DNA of 64,000 nt from Candidatus Cloacimonadota bacterium. GTDB taxonomy: Bacteria > Cloacimonadota > Cloacimonadia > Cloacimonadales > Cloacimonadaceae. The position numbers and the translations under genes were made by a program. This document shows, piece after piece, positions 54,908-63,372 of the stretch. Within the stretch, counting starts at the first letter, position 1. Each line of letters starts with the position of its first letter. The stretch is taken from assembly GCA_030154085.1 (NCBI GenBank), contig JASKKR010000003.1, positions 62,001 to 126,000 of the forward strand, read 5' to 3'. The notes under the pieces were generated by a model. That model saw only the letters and a program-made list of their open reading frames with translations, was not told where the DNA came from and did not search any database.

Positions 54908-55714
54908 TTAGAGATATTTGAGCATATCGCGGTCGATCACTCCAGCGTATAGCTCGATATAGGGTTTGACAGGGCTAATATTGATCTTTGGGAAAAAGAC
55001 TTCTTCGATTTGGAAGAAGCCTACCGAGGCATTCATCTCGACATCGATGCGGATTGGTCGTTCCTCACCTTTGTGGATTTTCACCTTTTGGATAGCTGAT
55101 GCGGAGGTGCGATGTATATCTCCCGGGCGTACTTTTTTTGACAGCATTGCTGGGATTCTGGCTCTCCCTTTTTCCATGTCACTTCCATCTCCGATGAGCA
55201 CCAATCCCGCTTCCAGGCTATGGATGGTATGAGTCGCCATATGTCCAAAGATACCTTCAATCGCGATGGAGCGGATAGCGGCCTTAGTATTATATTCATC
55301 CTTTTTATGGATAGCATCCAAGACCTTGTCTATAAATGGAGTAGCAATTTGGATACTGAGAAATTCATGACTATCTCGGGCGATTGTCATCCCGAGATCG
55401 TGCATCAGGGATGCCATGATCACTCCAACCAAGGAATCATCTGCTGTTCCTACATTTTCCTTCTCAAGATGCATCTTGATCCCGGCTTGATTGAGCAATT
55501 GGAACATCATGATCGTATTTAGAGTAGCTTTACGCATATGCACCGGTCCGTGGTCGTTAAATCCAAGGCGTTTTATTGATACTATGTTTGCATATTCCTG
55601 TAGAGCTTGAATTTGTGGATCATCAAAGAGGAGCTCGGCGGTCTTCAGAGCTTTGCCATCCAAAAGATTCAAGATCTTCTTCTCCAATTGTATCTGTTTC
55701 ATGGACTTATTCAT
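54908..55714 (-). CDS. HD-domain metal-dependent phosphohydrolase
   Basis: A 268-aa protein with HD-superfamily ligands: FNDHGPVHMRKATLNT, VIMASLMHDLGMTIARDSHE (the HD pair), and later GHMATHTIHSLEAGLVLIGD. The C-terminal part (VKIHKGEERPIRIDVEMNAS) is a beta-rich domain. HD proteins of this type hydrolyse nucleotide or other phosphate esters; the substrate is unknown. It lies 14 bases after the small ThrE-type subunit, in the same operon, and upstream of rnpB. Confidence 0.85.
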   Translation of the reverse strand: MNKSMKQIQLEKKILNLLDGKALKTAELLFDDPQIQALQEYANIVSIKRLGFNDHGPVHMRKATLNTIMMFQLLNQAGIKMHLEKENVGTADDSLVGVIMASLMHDLGMTIARDSHEFLSIQIATPFIDKVLDAIHKKDEYNTKAAIRSIAIEGIFGHMATHTIHSLEAGLVLIGDGSDMEKGRARIPAMLSKKVRPGDIHRTSASAIQKVKIHKGEERPIRIDVEMNASVGFFQIEEVFFPKINISPVKPYIELYAGVIDRDMLKYL

Positions 55715-55728
55715 AATTCATATCTCCT

Positions 55729-56184
55729 TTAGAAGCGTTGCTGCAGACGCAATACCAAGCTCGTAGCAGAGGCTACCACAGCGATGGCAATTGAGATTGT
55801 CCCTGCTATCATGAGAGTTTCAAAGATCAAACTTGACGCCAGAGCCATATCGGAACTGATATAGGCTCGCATCGCGTAATACATGGTACGTCCAGGCACT
55901 AAGGGAATGATTACACAGATCACAAAGACTGATACTGGAGTTTTCACCATGCGGGCAACAACTTCTGAATATATACATACTAAGATAATCGCCAAGAAGA
56001 CTGAAAGCAAGACCGACTCTGTATAGTGCAAAATAATTAAGTAACTTGCATAGCAGATGCCGCCGCCTAATCCGGTTAGTAATACCCGCCATCCTTTAAG
56101 ATTGCTGCGCATGGAAAATCCTAATATTGCCAAAAAGGCAAAACAAAATTGCCAAAAAGTGCTAATGTCCCAGGGTGTATTCAT
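55729..56184 (-). CDS. Threonine/serine exporter, small subunit (YjjB-type)
   Basis: A 151-aa protein with four or five membrane segments, matching the ThrE_2/YjjB half of split ThrE-type exporters (GLGGGICYASYLIILHY, FVICVIIPLVPGRTMYYAMR). In E. coli the YjjP/YjjB pair exports succinate, while ThrE exports threonine and serine. The ATG at 56184 overlaps the stop of the large subunit (ATGA), showing coupled translation; an upstream in-frame TTG is less likely. Confidence 0.88.
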   Translation of the reverse strand: MNTPWDISTFWQFCFAFLAILGFSMRSNLKGWRVLLTGLGGGICYASYLIILHYTESVLLSVFLAIILVCIYSEVVARMVKTPVSVFVICVIIPLVPGRTMYYAMRAYISSDMALASSLIFETLMIAGTISIAIAVVASATSLVLRLQQRF

Positions 56185-56978
56185 CCTAAAATTATCTCCC
56201 AAAGCTTGAGCATGGCACCACTCCCTGCCACGATCCCGACCGTGATGATGAGGGCTTCTACTCCGCGAGCAGTTCCCGCCACCAAATCTCCGCTCATGGT
56301 GTCGCGGATAGCATTTGTGATTGACAGTCCTGGCACCAAGATCATAATTCCACCGACAATAATAGTATCCAAGTTAATAGATTGAAAGCCAAGCTGCATA
56401 GTCTTTGACAGGATCACGATGATCGAGGCAGCAATAGCATTTAACAAAAAGTTATTTACGGGTAAGAGTGAGATATACTTGAGGCTGGCGCTAACAATAA
56501 ATCCGACAATCATTGCCAAAGCAAACTCCAATCCGGTTCCCCCAAAGATCAGGCAAAAGGATCCACTGGTAGCAGCGCCGCACAAGTTTGTCACAAAAGA
56601 GGGATAAGGCTGTTGCGTATCGATCTTCTCCAGTTCCTGCCGGAAGTAGTCATATTTAGTCATCTCCGGAGGACATTTGGCACAATTATCTTCATACAAT
56701 GTGTTTACCACTCGAGTAAGATCAGTGATCTTTCCCAAATCTATGCGTCGCTGTTCGACTCGGCGAATGCTCGTGCTGAGCTCGTTTTTCCCATCTCCGA
56801 TGCTCAGGAAAATTCCAGTGGGCGTCACGAACGACTCTATCTCTTCAAATCCAAAACCCTTACAAACTTTGTACATCATGAGTTCGACCCGATTAGTTGC
56901 CCCTCCGCTTTCCAAAATTATGCTCCCAGCTTTGAGCGCTAATTTGCTACACATTTTGAGCGAAATCTCCGGCATCAA
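56181..56978 (-). CDS. Threonine/serine exporter, large subunit (YjjP-type)
   Basis: A 265-aa protein with an N-terminal cytoplasmic DUF1212 region (GSIILESGGATNRVELMMYK, FVTPTGIFLSIGDGKNE) and about five C-terminal membrane segments including IVGGIMILVPGLSITNAIRD, the characteristic YjjP/ThrE motif. It pairs with the YjjB-type subunit. It overlaps the MutS-like gene by four bases upstream and yjjB by four downstream. Confidence 0.9.
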   Translation of the reverse strand: MMPEISLKMCSKLALKAGSIILESGGATNRVELMMYKVCKGFGFEEIESFVTPTGIFLSIGDGKNELSTSIRRVEQRRIDLGKITDLTRVVNTLYEDNCAKCPPEMTKYDYFRQELEKIDTQQPYPSFVTNLCGAATSGSFCLIFGGTGLEFALAMIVGFIVSASLKYISLLPVNNFLLNAIAASIIVILSKTMQLGFQSINLDTIIVGGIMILVPGLSITNAIRDTMSGDLVAGTARGVEALIITVGIVAGSGAMLKLWEIILG

Positions 56979-58534
56979 TCCTCCTGAGTGATTCTGGCAA
57001 GAATCTCGTCGGGCATGCCCAATATCCTGGCAATCTTCAAGGCATCCAAGGGTGGCGTTTGTCCCTCATCCAAGCTGATCAGACTATAATCCATCGCATT
57101 GGCCAAAGCCTTGAGATTTGCGGTCAGATCATCACCCGCTTTTTGTGCAAAACTCTTGTCTATTCCCTTTATCTGATATTTCCGTGCGTTTTTAAGCCGA
57201 GTCGGCGCACTAAAGTGAGTGGCAGCGACTGTTGTGTGATGGCTTTCTGCCAAGTGCTCGATCACAGCCGTAGCCAGAGCTTCGCCTTCCCGAGGATTGG
57301 TTCCTTTGGCAAATTCATCCAATAGAAAAAGTCCCCGTCCAGAGCGTTTTAGCGCTGTGCAAAATGAAACTACTTCTGCTCCGAACGAAGAAAGACTATC
57401 CGTCTCACCGGCATGATTATAATACACAAAATCAAAAAGGGGAATATTAGCTTGCTCGGCAGGCAGAGGAATTCCTATTTTAGCCATAATTGCACACTGA
57501 GCCAGACTTTTGAGGATACTGGTCTTGCCGCCCATATTGGGTCCGATGATCAGGTTTGCTGCTTTGCCAAATGAGATATCCAAGCTTTGATATTGTCTTC
57601 CATCATTTTCAAGCGCAAGCTGTAAGGGTAGATTCCTCAATCTTTGGATCTGGATCTCATCACTTATCCGAGGAATCACACAATCATATTTGTATGCAAA
57701 TTCTGCCAAAGTATAGTCCCACGCTAATTCCCGAAAAGAATCAATAGCTCTTTCCAATAATGGATTTTGCTCCACAATCTGCTGAGATAATCGCTTTAAG
57801 ATCGCTTCTTCTTCTTGGGCAATTTCCTGATTGATCTCAGCCAATTTACTCTTATGCTGCAAGCTTTCATCACTATCTGCAAGAATATAATGTAGGTTTG
57901 CAATACTTTCACGATGTAATACAAAGTAGGGGCTTTGATTCAAACTTTGGATCAGCGATCTTGCGCTCCGCGGAAGCACAAATTCTTCCTTGAGTCCATC
58001 TATGCCAAGCTGAGCTATAGCTTCTTGCAGATATTTGTGGCGAGCGTGCTTGAGCTTTAGAGCTAAAGAATCTCGCAAGGTATCCAGTTTGGCAAGAGTA
58101 GGACTGTAGGCAGGTGAAAGGCGAAAAGAAGGAATGTTATTCTTTTCTGGATCCAAAAGGGCAAAAAGCTCGCTGAGATCAGGTAAGTCATATAGTGTGA
58201 TGCCTTGCTCAAGACAATATTTTCTTAAAGCCTGATAATGCCAGATAAAATGCTTGAGATCAAAGATTTCATGGAGGGCGAAATTGCCGGCTGCATAGCT
58301 TGAGGCATGGATCTCGGAGATGGGGGAAAGCAGGTCATGCCATTTCATATGACGTCGTTGTCTCAACAAGCTTAGAAGCAATCCACGGCGCTCATATGCA
58401 AAGGCTAATTCATCTGCTGATAGATGTTCATGGTTGAGCTTAGATCGTTTGATAGATGCAATAAAATCCGATGGTGGATCTAACAAAGCAAAAATCTTAT
58501 CCAAGCCCCAAAGCCGACTCTCATATTTCGTCAT
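56975..58534 (-). CDS. MutS-family ATPase (non-mismatch-repair type)
   Basis: A 519-aa protein with a helical lever region (~1-300) and a MutS-type ABC ATPase: Walker A LIIGPNMGGKTSILKSLAQC (~332), signature DSLSSFGAEVVSFCTALKRS, Walker B LFLLDEFAKGTNPREGEALA and ATHFSAPTRLKNARKYQ. It lacks the N-terminal mismatch-binding and connector domains of MutS and the Smr domain of MutS2. Similar short MutS homologues act as chaperone-like reactivases of B12-dependent aminomutases (KamB/KamC type) in amino-acid fermenters; that is an alternative to a DNA role. Confidence 0.82.
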   Translation of the reverse strand: MTKYESRLWGLDKIFALLDPPSDFIASIKRSKLNHEHLSADELAFAYERRGLLLSLLRQRRHMKWHDLLSPISEIHASSYAAGNFALHEIFDLKHFIWHYQALRKYCLEQGITLYDLPDLSELFALLDPEKNNIPSFRLSPAYSPTLAKLDTLRDSLALKLKHARHKYLQEAIAQLGIDGLKEEFVLPRSARSLIQSLNQSPYFVLHRESIANLHYILADSDESLQHKSKLAEINQEIAQEEEAILKRLSQQIVEQNPLLERAIDSFRELAWDYTLAEFAYKYDCVIPRISDEIQIQRLRNLPLQLALENDGRQYQSLDISFGKAANLIIGPNMGGKTSILKSLAQCAIMAKIGIPLPAEQANIPLFDFVYYNHAGETDSLSSFGAEVVSFCTALKRSGRGLFLLDEFAKGTNPREGEALATAVIEHLAESHHTTVAATHFSAPTRLKNARKYQIKGIDKSFAQKAGDDLTANLKALANAMDYSLISLDEGQTPPLDALKIARILGMPDEILARITQED

Positions 58535-58730
58535 ATCTTCCTCGTAAGACCGCTGGATAATCGGGGCGTGGGGCAGAACCCCATACTTTGGCCTTCTTAT
58601 ATATAAATAATGTTCATATTTTCGAAATGCTCATTGATGTCAATGAAATTGTCCTTATTCAGAGAGGAGGACTCACTTCCTGTGCTATCGACTCAAAAGT
58701 AAAATCGACCCTGCAATTAAGTTTGTGGCT

Positions 58731-58840
58731 TAATTTCAAGAGCGTAAATGCTTGAAAAAGATGGGCTCTCGATGCCTCCCCCGTTTCTCCCTCCTTTGAG
58801 AAGTGGGCAAGAAACGGGAAAATAAGGACTTACGCGATTC
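58731..58840 (+). repeat. Dispersed intergenic repeat, copy 6
   Basis: Outer stem GCGTAA (58742-58747) pairs with TTACGC (58830-58835), plus CTT (58751-58753) with AAG (58824-58826). Inner CCCGTTTCT / AGAAACGGG is perfect. The 5' half is nearly identical to copy 1. Confidence 0.9.
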
Positions 58841-59019
58841 GCCGTACTATGGGCAATCGGTTTTTTGGACTTAATCATGATGCTGCTTCGTGGACTGCAT
58901 ATGCAAGTCCTTTTGCTTTCTTCGACTCCTCTATTTTGTCCAATTGATCGCTATTTGCAGATTTCAGTGACTCTTTATACGGGCTTTGTTATCACTTGGA
59001 GTAAATTTCAGCTTTTTTC

Positions 59020-59049
59020 TTGACAGGAAATCTAAAAGCAAAGCATAAG
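59020..59049 (+). promoter_or_regulatory. Putative promoter of the cyclase gene
   Basis: TTGACA at 59020, 18-bp spacer, CATAAG at 59044. Confidence 0.3.
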
Positions 59050-59139
59050 ATATTTCAATATTCATGAGTGGTAACCGCTAAACAAAGAGGTTAAGCACTC
59101 TACAGAAAGGTCAGTTTCAAAAATCAGAAGGAGGTGTGA

Positions 59140-62100
59140 GTGATTCGCCATATACCGCCTTTTATCCTTGCTCAATTGGAAAAAGGCGATATGCAGGGCA
59201 GTTTTTGTGGTTATGTAATGCTTTTGGATATAGTGGATTTTACCGGAATATCAGAGGTCTTCCAAAAACAATATGACCATGGGGCAGACAGGATTGGAGA
59301 GCTTTTAAACGCAATCTCAGAGGGATCGATCCGCTCGATAGAAAGTCATGGTGGATTTGTCAGTCTTTTTATTGGAGACGCCATTTGTGCTGTATTTCCC
59401 GGAGAAGATCCCCGCCCTCTCTTATGTGCTCTTGGCGAGATTCGTAGGTTTTTATCCGGCATGCGGAAGAGCATGTCGGGTAATCTGAACATGAAACTTG
59501 AGCTGCGGGAAATCATCAGCTATGGTGATATTGCTTGGGAGATCTTAGAAATATCTCAACAGTATGAGTATTTCTTTTATGGAGAAGCATTTCGGAGCTT
59601 GACTCTTTTGGCAGAGGATCACTGTCAAAATGCCTATTCCCAGACTTTTGTGCAACAGGTCGGAGCGGAGCACTTTTCTGTGGAAGATGGCTGCCAAACT
59701 TTGCAGATTCCCCCATTGAAGCTAAAGCCTCAAAAAACTGGATACACTTTTAAAAAAGAAAGCAAGGACCTTTTTGAGCATCCCCGCCTGCGCGGCTACT
59801 CACCTACAAATGAGATTCGCAATCTGGCGGTCTGCTTTGTGGGTCTGCGTAGGGTGCAAGATTATCGGGCTACATTGTTGACGCTTGCGAGGTTGGCAGA
59901 GCGACATCTTGGTTATGTAAACAAAGTCGATTACACCGGTAGTTATCCTGTAGTCGTGGTGATCTTTGGGATTCCACTGAGCACCGGGAAAAGCATTCGC
60001 CAAGCATGTGAATTTTCCTTGAGTCTCAGTCATCAGGAGGATGGGGTCAGCATCGGTCTGAGCTGCGGATATGCCTATGCTGGATATGTGGGTTCGGACA
60101 ATGTGCGAGAATATACTGCCTTGGGTCATTGCATGAATATCGCTTCCCGATTGATGAATCAAGCTGCTTTGGGTGATGTGATCTGCGATACCAGCATCGC
60201 CCGAGAAATCGATGGGGGTTATCTTTTAGAACGCTTGGGAGAGACCTGCCTCAGAGGGCTCAAAAAGGAGCTTAATTTCTTCCGTCTCAAACGAGAACCT
60301 CTTGAAAAGCAGTTGCATTTTAAACATCACTTTGTGGGACGTGAAAATGAGCTGGAATATCTGGACTATGTGGTGAAAACCAATCTCACTGTTTCGCGCA
60401 ATACTGTCATCTATATCCATGGAGAACCGGAAATAGGTAAGAGTAGATTGGCTTGGCGGTTTATTCAAAGCTTGAAGAATTTTCACAGTTTTACGGCGAT
60501 TTGTCCACTTTATGATGGGAGGGTACACGATCCGGTCAAGCAGATCCTAAAACATTTCTTCGGCTTTAGTTATGAGTCTACCCCGGAACTGCTGAAAGCA
60601 AAGCTGGATAGAGTTTTTTCGGAACGAGGCTGGAATGAGGCATATGATAGTAGATTTAAAGCCGATCTGGCATCCATATTGGATCTTGAATACCCCGGCT
60701 CAGCAAGCAAACTTACTGATCCCGACGAGAAGAATCTGCGGCAGATCAAGGCTTTTTCAAACTTCATCTCCCTTTTGGCAAAAGAGATGCCAGTGCTCAT
60801 TATGATCGACGATGGGCAGTGGCTGGCTGAAAGCAGTAGGGATTTCTTTGATTATCTTGATCCCAAAGAGCGGAATCCGATCTTTATCATAACTACTTGC
60901 AGATACCTCTCAGATGGGAGTAAGATGGATCTAGGGCTATCAAAACTGGAGCGCTATGACATGGAACTGGGAGCATTGAAGGAAGAGGATCAGATGGAGC
61001 TCCTGAGGCAGATATTGAGTCCTTTGGGGAAAATTAATCTAAATTTCACCACTATCTCAGATAAGGCAGGTGGATATCCACTCTATCTTGAACAGATGGC
61101 ATATTATATTTTGGAACATACGGGAAATTCCATTGAAGATCCAGTGCTGCCGGAAGTGTTTCAGTCCTTCAGCATCAGCGATGTGATCAATAGTCGTATC
61201 GATCACTTTGGACAAAAAATGCGCGAAACAGTTTATGCCGCTGCAGTCATTGGGATGATCTTCGATACCAACCTATTAGAGCAAGTGGTCAACCATGATA
61301 TAAGCTCCGCACTGGAGATTGGTGAGCGACATAGGCTGTGGAATAAGATAGCTAAGCATAGCTACAGCTTTTCGCATGCTGTGATCCATCAAAACATATA
61401 TGAAAGAATGCTTAAATCGGATGTTATGCATTTGCACCGGCAGATAGCAGATAGCTTGGCGAAGGATATTGATCTGGATGTATCAGGAAAAGCGGAAGCG
61501 GCTTCATATCACTATTCCAAAGCTGGCATGCTTTTTGAAACGCAAAAATATATGCATCTTGCAGCAAAACATTATATGGATACGGATAACTGGCACGAAG
61601 GTATCCGTAGACAGCGGGAGACTGTCATCTATAGCGGTAGGATCTTTGGTTTTGGCTCTACGGAACATATTGAAAACCTCTTCTGGCTGGCGATCGGCTT
61701 TCACTATATGCAGCTCTATGATAAAGCCGAAAAGCTATATGAGATCGTTTATGCAAACCGAGTCAAGGCCTTGGGACATAACAATCTGAAAATCTCCCCA
61801 TATGTGAATAACCTCGGTAGATTCTACAAAGATGTGGGACGCTTTGATGAAGCTGAAAAGCTACTGCGTAAATCTCTGGATATGGAGATTACTATTGGCA
61901 AGCAAACTGATATCGCAGACAGACTAAACAACTTAGCATCCTTGTATAACAAACAAGGGAAATGGAAGTTGGCATTGAGCTATTCACAGAAAGCTTTGGT
62001 ATTGTTTGAACAATCAACACACATAATCCACGATTATTACGTGGGGATGATGGAGCTGAACATCGGTTATCTACATTTCAAAATGGGCAAACCGGAGCTA

Positions 62101-62472
62101 GCTGAAGAAAAAGCTAATCGTGCGCTTAAGCTTATGATCCGCGATCGAGGCGGCAAAAACCCCCGCGTTGCGTTATGCTATCTGCTTTTGGCAGAGTGCT
62201 ACAGTGTGCAAAAGAAATATGAAAAAGCTGAAAAAAAGATGCTCTACGCGCGTAGGAAGTATGGGCAATATTTTGGCAAAGAATCCCCTGATTATGCAAA
62301 TACGAACCTTAAGCTGGGGGATCTGTATGAACAGATGGGACAAGAAGCAAGAGCTGCCAGCTATTGGAAGAAGGGTGCGAAAGTGCTCAAAGCTATGTTC
62401 CCGCCCGATAATCCGTTTGTACAGGAGGCAGACCAGCGCTTGAAAAAGATTGCTCTTTGCCCTAAAAGATGA
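59140..62472 (+). CDS. Soluble class III adenylyl cyclase-like protein with ATPase and TPR domains
   Basis: An 1110-aa protein laid out like soluble adenylyl cyclase: C1 (~25-190), C2 (~224-385), an NTPase (~395-640) with Walker A GEPEIGKSR (from residue 428) and Walker B VLIMIDDGQW (from 552), a helical region, and TPRs (~800-1100; NNLASLYNKQGKWKLALSYS). C1 keeps both metal Asps (D30 in LLDIVDFTG, D80 in FIGDAICAVF) but lacks the Asn-Arg pair. C2 lacks the Asps but has N333 and R337 in GHCMNIASRLM with the right spacing. Together they could form one active site producing cAMP. The start is GTG, with perfect AAGGAGG five bases upstream. Confidence 0.88.
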   Translation: MIRHIPPFILAQLEKGDMQGSFCGYVMLLDIVDFTGISEVFQKQYDHGADRIGELLNAISEGSIRSIESHGGFVSLFIGDAICAVFPGEDPRPLLCALGEIRRFLSGMRKSMSGNLNMKLELREIISYGDIAWEILEISQQYEYFFYGEAFRSLTLLAEDHCQNAYSQTFVQQVGAEHFSVEDGCQTLQIPPLKLKPQKTGYTFKKESKDLFEHPRLRGYSPTNEIRNLAVCFVGLRRVQDYRATLLTLARLAERHLGYVNKVDYTGSYPVVVVIFGIPLSTGKSIRQACEFSLSLSHQEDGVSIGLSCGYAYAGYVGSDNVREYTALGHCMNIASRLMNQAALGDVICDTSIAREIDGGYLLERLGETCLRGLKKELNFFRLKREPLEKQLHFKHHFVGRENELEYLDYVVKTNLTVSRNTVIYIHGEPEIGKSRLAWRFIQSLKNFHSFTAICPLYDGRVHDPVKQILKHFFGFSYESTPELLKAKLDRVFSERGWNEAYDSRFKADLASILDLEYPGSASKLTDPDEKNLRQIKAFSNFISLLAKEMPVLIMIDDGQWLAESSRDFFDYLDPKERNPIFIITTCRYLSDGSKMDLGLSKLERYDMELGALKEEDQMELLRQILSPLGKINLNFTTISDKAGGYPLYLEQMAYYILEHTGNSIEDPVLPEVFQSFSISDVINSRIDHFGQKMRETVYAAAVIGMIFDTNLLEQVVNHDISSALEIGERHRLWNKIAKHSYSFSHAVIHQNIYERMLKSDVMHLHRQIADSLAKDIDLDVSGKAEAASYHYSKAGMLFETQKYMHLAAKHYMDTDNWHEGIRRQRETVIYSGRIFGFGSTEHIENLFWLAIGFHYMQLYDKAEKLYEIVYANRVKALGHNNLKISPYVNNLGRFYKDVGRFDEAEKLLRKSLDMEITIGKQTDIADRLNNLASLYNKQGKWKLALSYSQKALVLFEQSTHIIHDYYVGMMELNIGYLHFKMGKPELAEEKANRALKLMIRDRGGKNPRVALCYLLLAECYSVQKKYEKAEKKMLYARRKYGQYFGKESPDYANTNLKLGDLYEQMGQEARAASYWKKGAKVLKAMFPPDNPFVQEADQRLKKIALCPKR

Positions 62473-62773
62473 TCCCGGCAACCGCAGAAAACTTGCAGAA
62501 AGATCTTGACCAAATAGGTTGTTTGACTTTTTTGAAGAAATCCGCGGGAAATATCAGAGAAACTGACCACTGTGGAATCTTCCGGACGATAAACTTATAA
62601 GGGTTAGTCTGGACTATGCCCATCAAAGATGAAGCAAGGTCAATCCATAATCTCGATCCAGATATCTCTCGTGGCATCCTATGGAGTGAATAGCTAAATT
62701 AGTCATCACTCGTTCACGAGCCCAACAAAGACATTCGCGTCATATACCGTAAAACGAAAGAATAGAGGAGCTT
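62473..62773. other. Intergenic region after the cyclase
   Basis: 301 bases; no gene, repeat or strong terminator recognised. GAGGAG lies just before the next ATG. Confidence 0.6.
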
Positions 62774-63301
62774 ATGAATATTTACTTGACTTGGGTACAG
62801 AGCCATCCAATCACCAGTGCCATGCTGCAATTTGCGATCTTGGGCAGTTTAGGAGAGATCATCTCTAAATGGATAGTGCAAAAGAGTTTTAAATACCCGT
62901 TTACTTTTATGATGACCATCTGGAAGATGATTGTTTGGGCAGTTTTGGCGGTTGGTATCAAATATGCCTTCATAGGCTTTGGTGGTTACGTGCAAAGCTT
63001 GATAGAATCAGGCTTGTGGCCTGCCTTTGCAAAAGGTAGCCTGGGCTATGCACTATCACTTTCTATCCTCATGAACCTCCAGTTTGGATTGTTTCTGGTC
63101 TTGATTCATCGTATCTTGGACAATATCCCTTTGAAGGAAAAGAACTGGAAGAATTTGCACAAAGGAATGTATAGCCTGCTTTGGTTCTGGATTCCGGCAC
63201 ATACTGTTACATTCATGGTTAATGATGATCTTAAGATGGGACTTGCAGCAGTGTGGTCGGTAGCCTTGGGCTTGATCTTAGGTTTCTTTAATCGAAAATA
63301 A
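62774..63301 (+). CDS. Mpv17/PMP22-like membrane protein
   Basis: A 175-aa protein with four hydrophobic helices. The order recalls bacterial Mpv17/PMP22-like proteins: an N-terminal HPITSAMLQFAILGSLGEII, a Phe/Trp-rich middle, and a C-terminal SLLWFWIPAHTVTFMVNDDL followed by VALGLILGFF, where W-x-P-A-H-x-x-x-F is the family-like core. The family includes channel-like membrane proteins of uncertain role. GAGGAG precedes the ATG and a good terminator follows at 63314. Confidence 0.7.
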   Translation: MNIYLTWVQSHPITSAMLQFAILGSLGEIISKWIVQKSFKYPFTFMMTIWKMIVWAVLAVGIKYAFIGFGGYVQSLIESGLWPAFAKGSLGYALSLSILMNLQFGLFLVLIHRILDNIPLKEKNWKNLHKGMYSLLWFWIPAHTVTFMVNDDLKMGLAAVWSVALGLILGFFNRK

Positions 63302-63313
63302 TATTTAACTTTT

Positions 63314-63347
63314 CGGCAAATAGCTTGACGCTGTTTGCCGCTTTTTT
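63314..63347 (+). terminator. Rho-independent terminator
   Basis: CGGCAAATAGC pairs with GCTGTTTGCCG (one G-T pair) around a 5-nt loop, followed by CTTTTTT. Confidence 0.88.
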
Positions 63348-63372
63348 CTGATCTTTGGGAAACAGCAATAAA

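Larger units (their letters stand above)
58535..59139. other. Divergent intergenic region, MutS-like to cyclase
   Basis: 605 bases with no credible gene. It contains repeat copy 6, a putative cyclase promoter and a 32-codon open frame (from 58847) without a ribosome-binding site. Confidence 0.65.

Noticed and set aside
58847-58945. 32-codon open frame after repeat copy 6
   Set aside because: No ribosome-binding site and no motif; length expected by chance.
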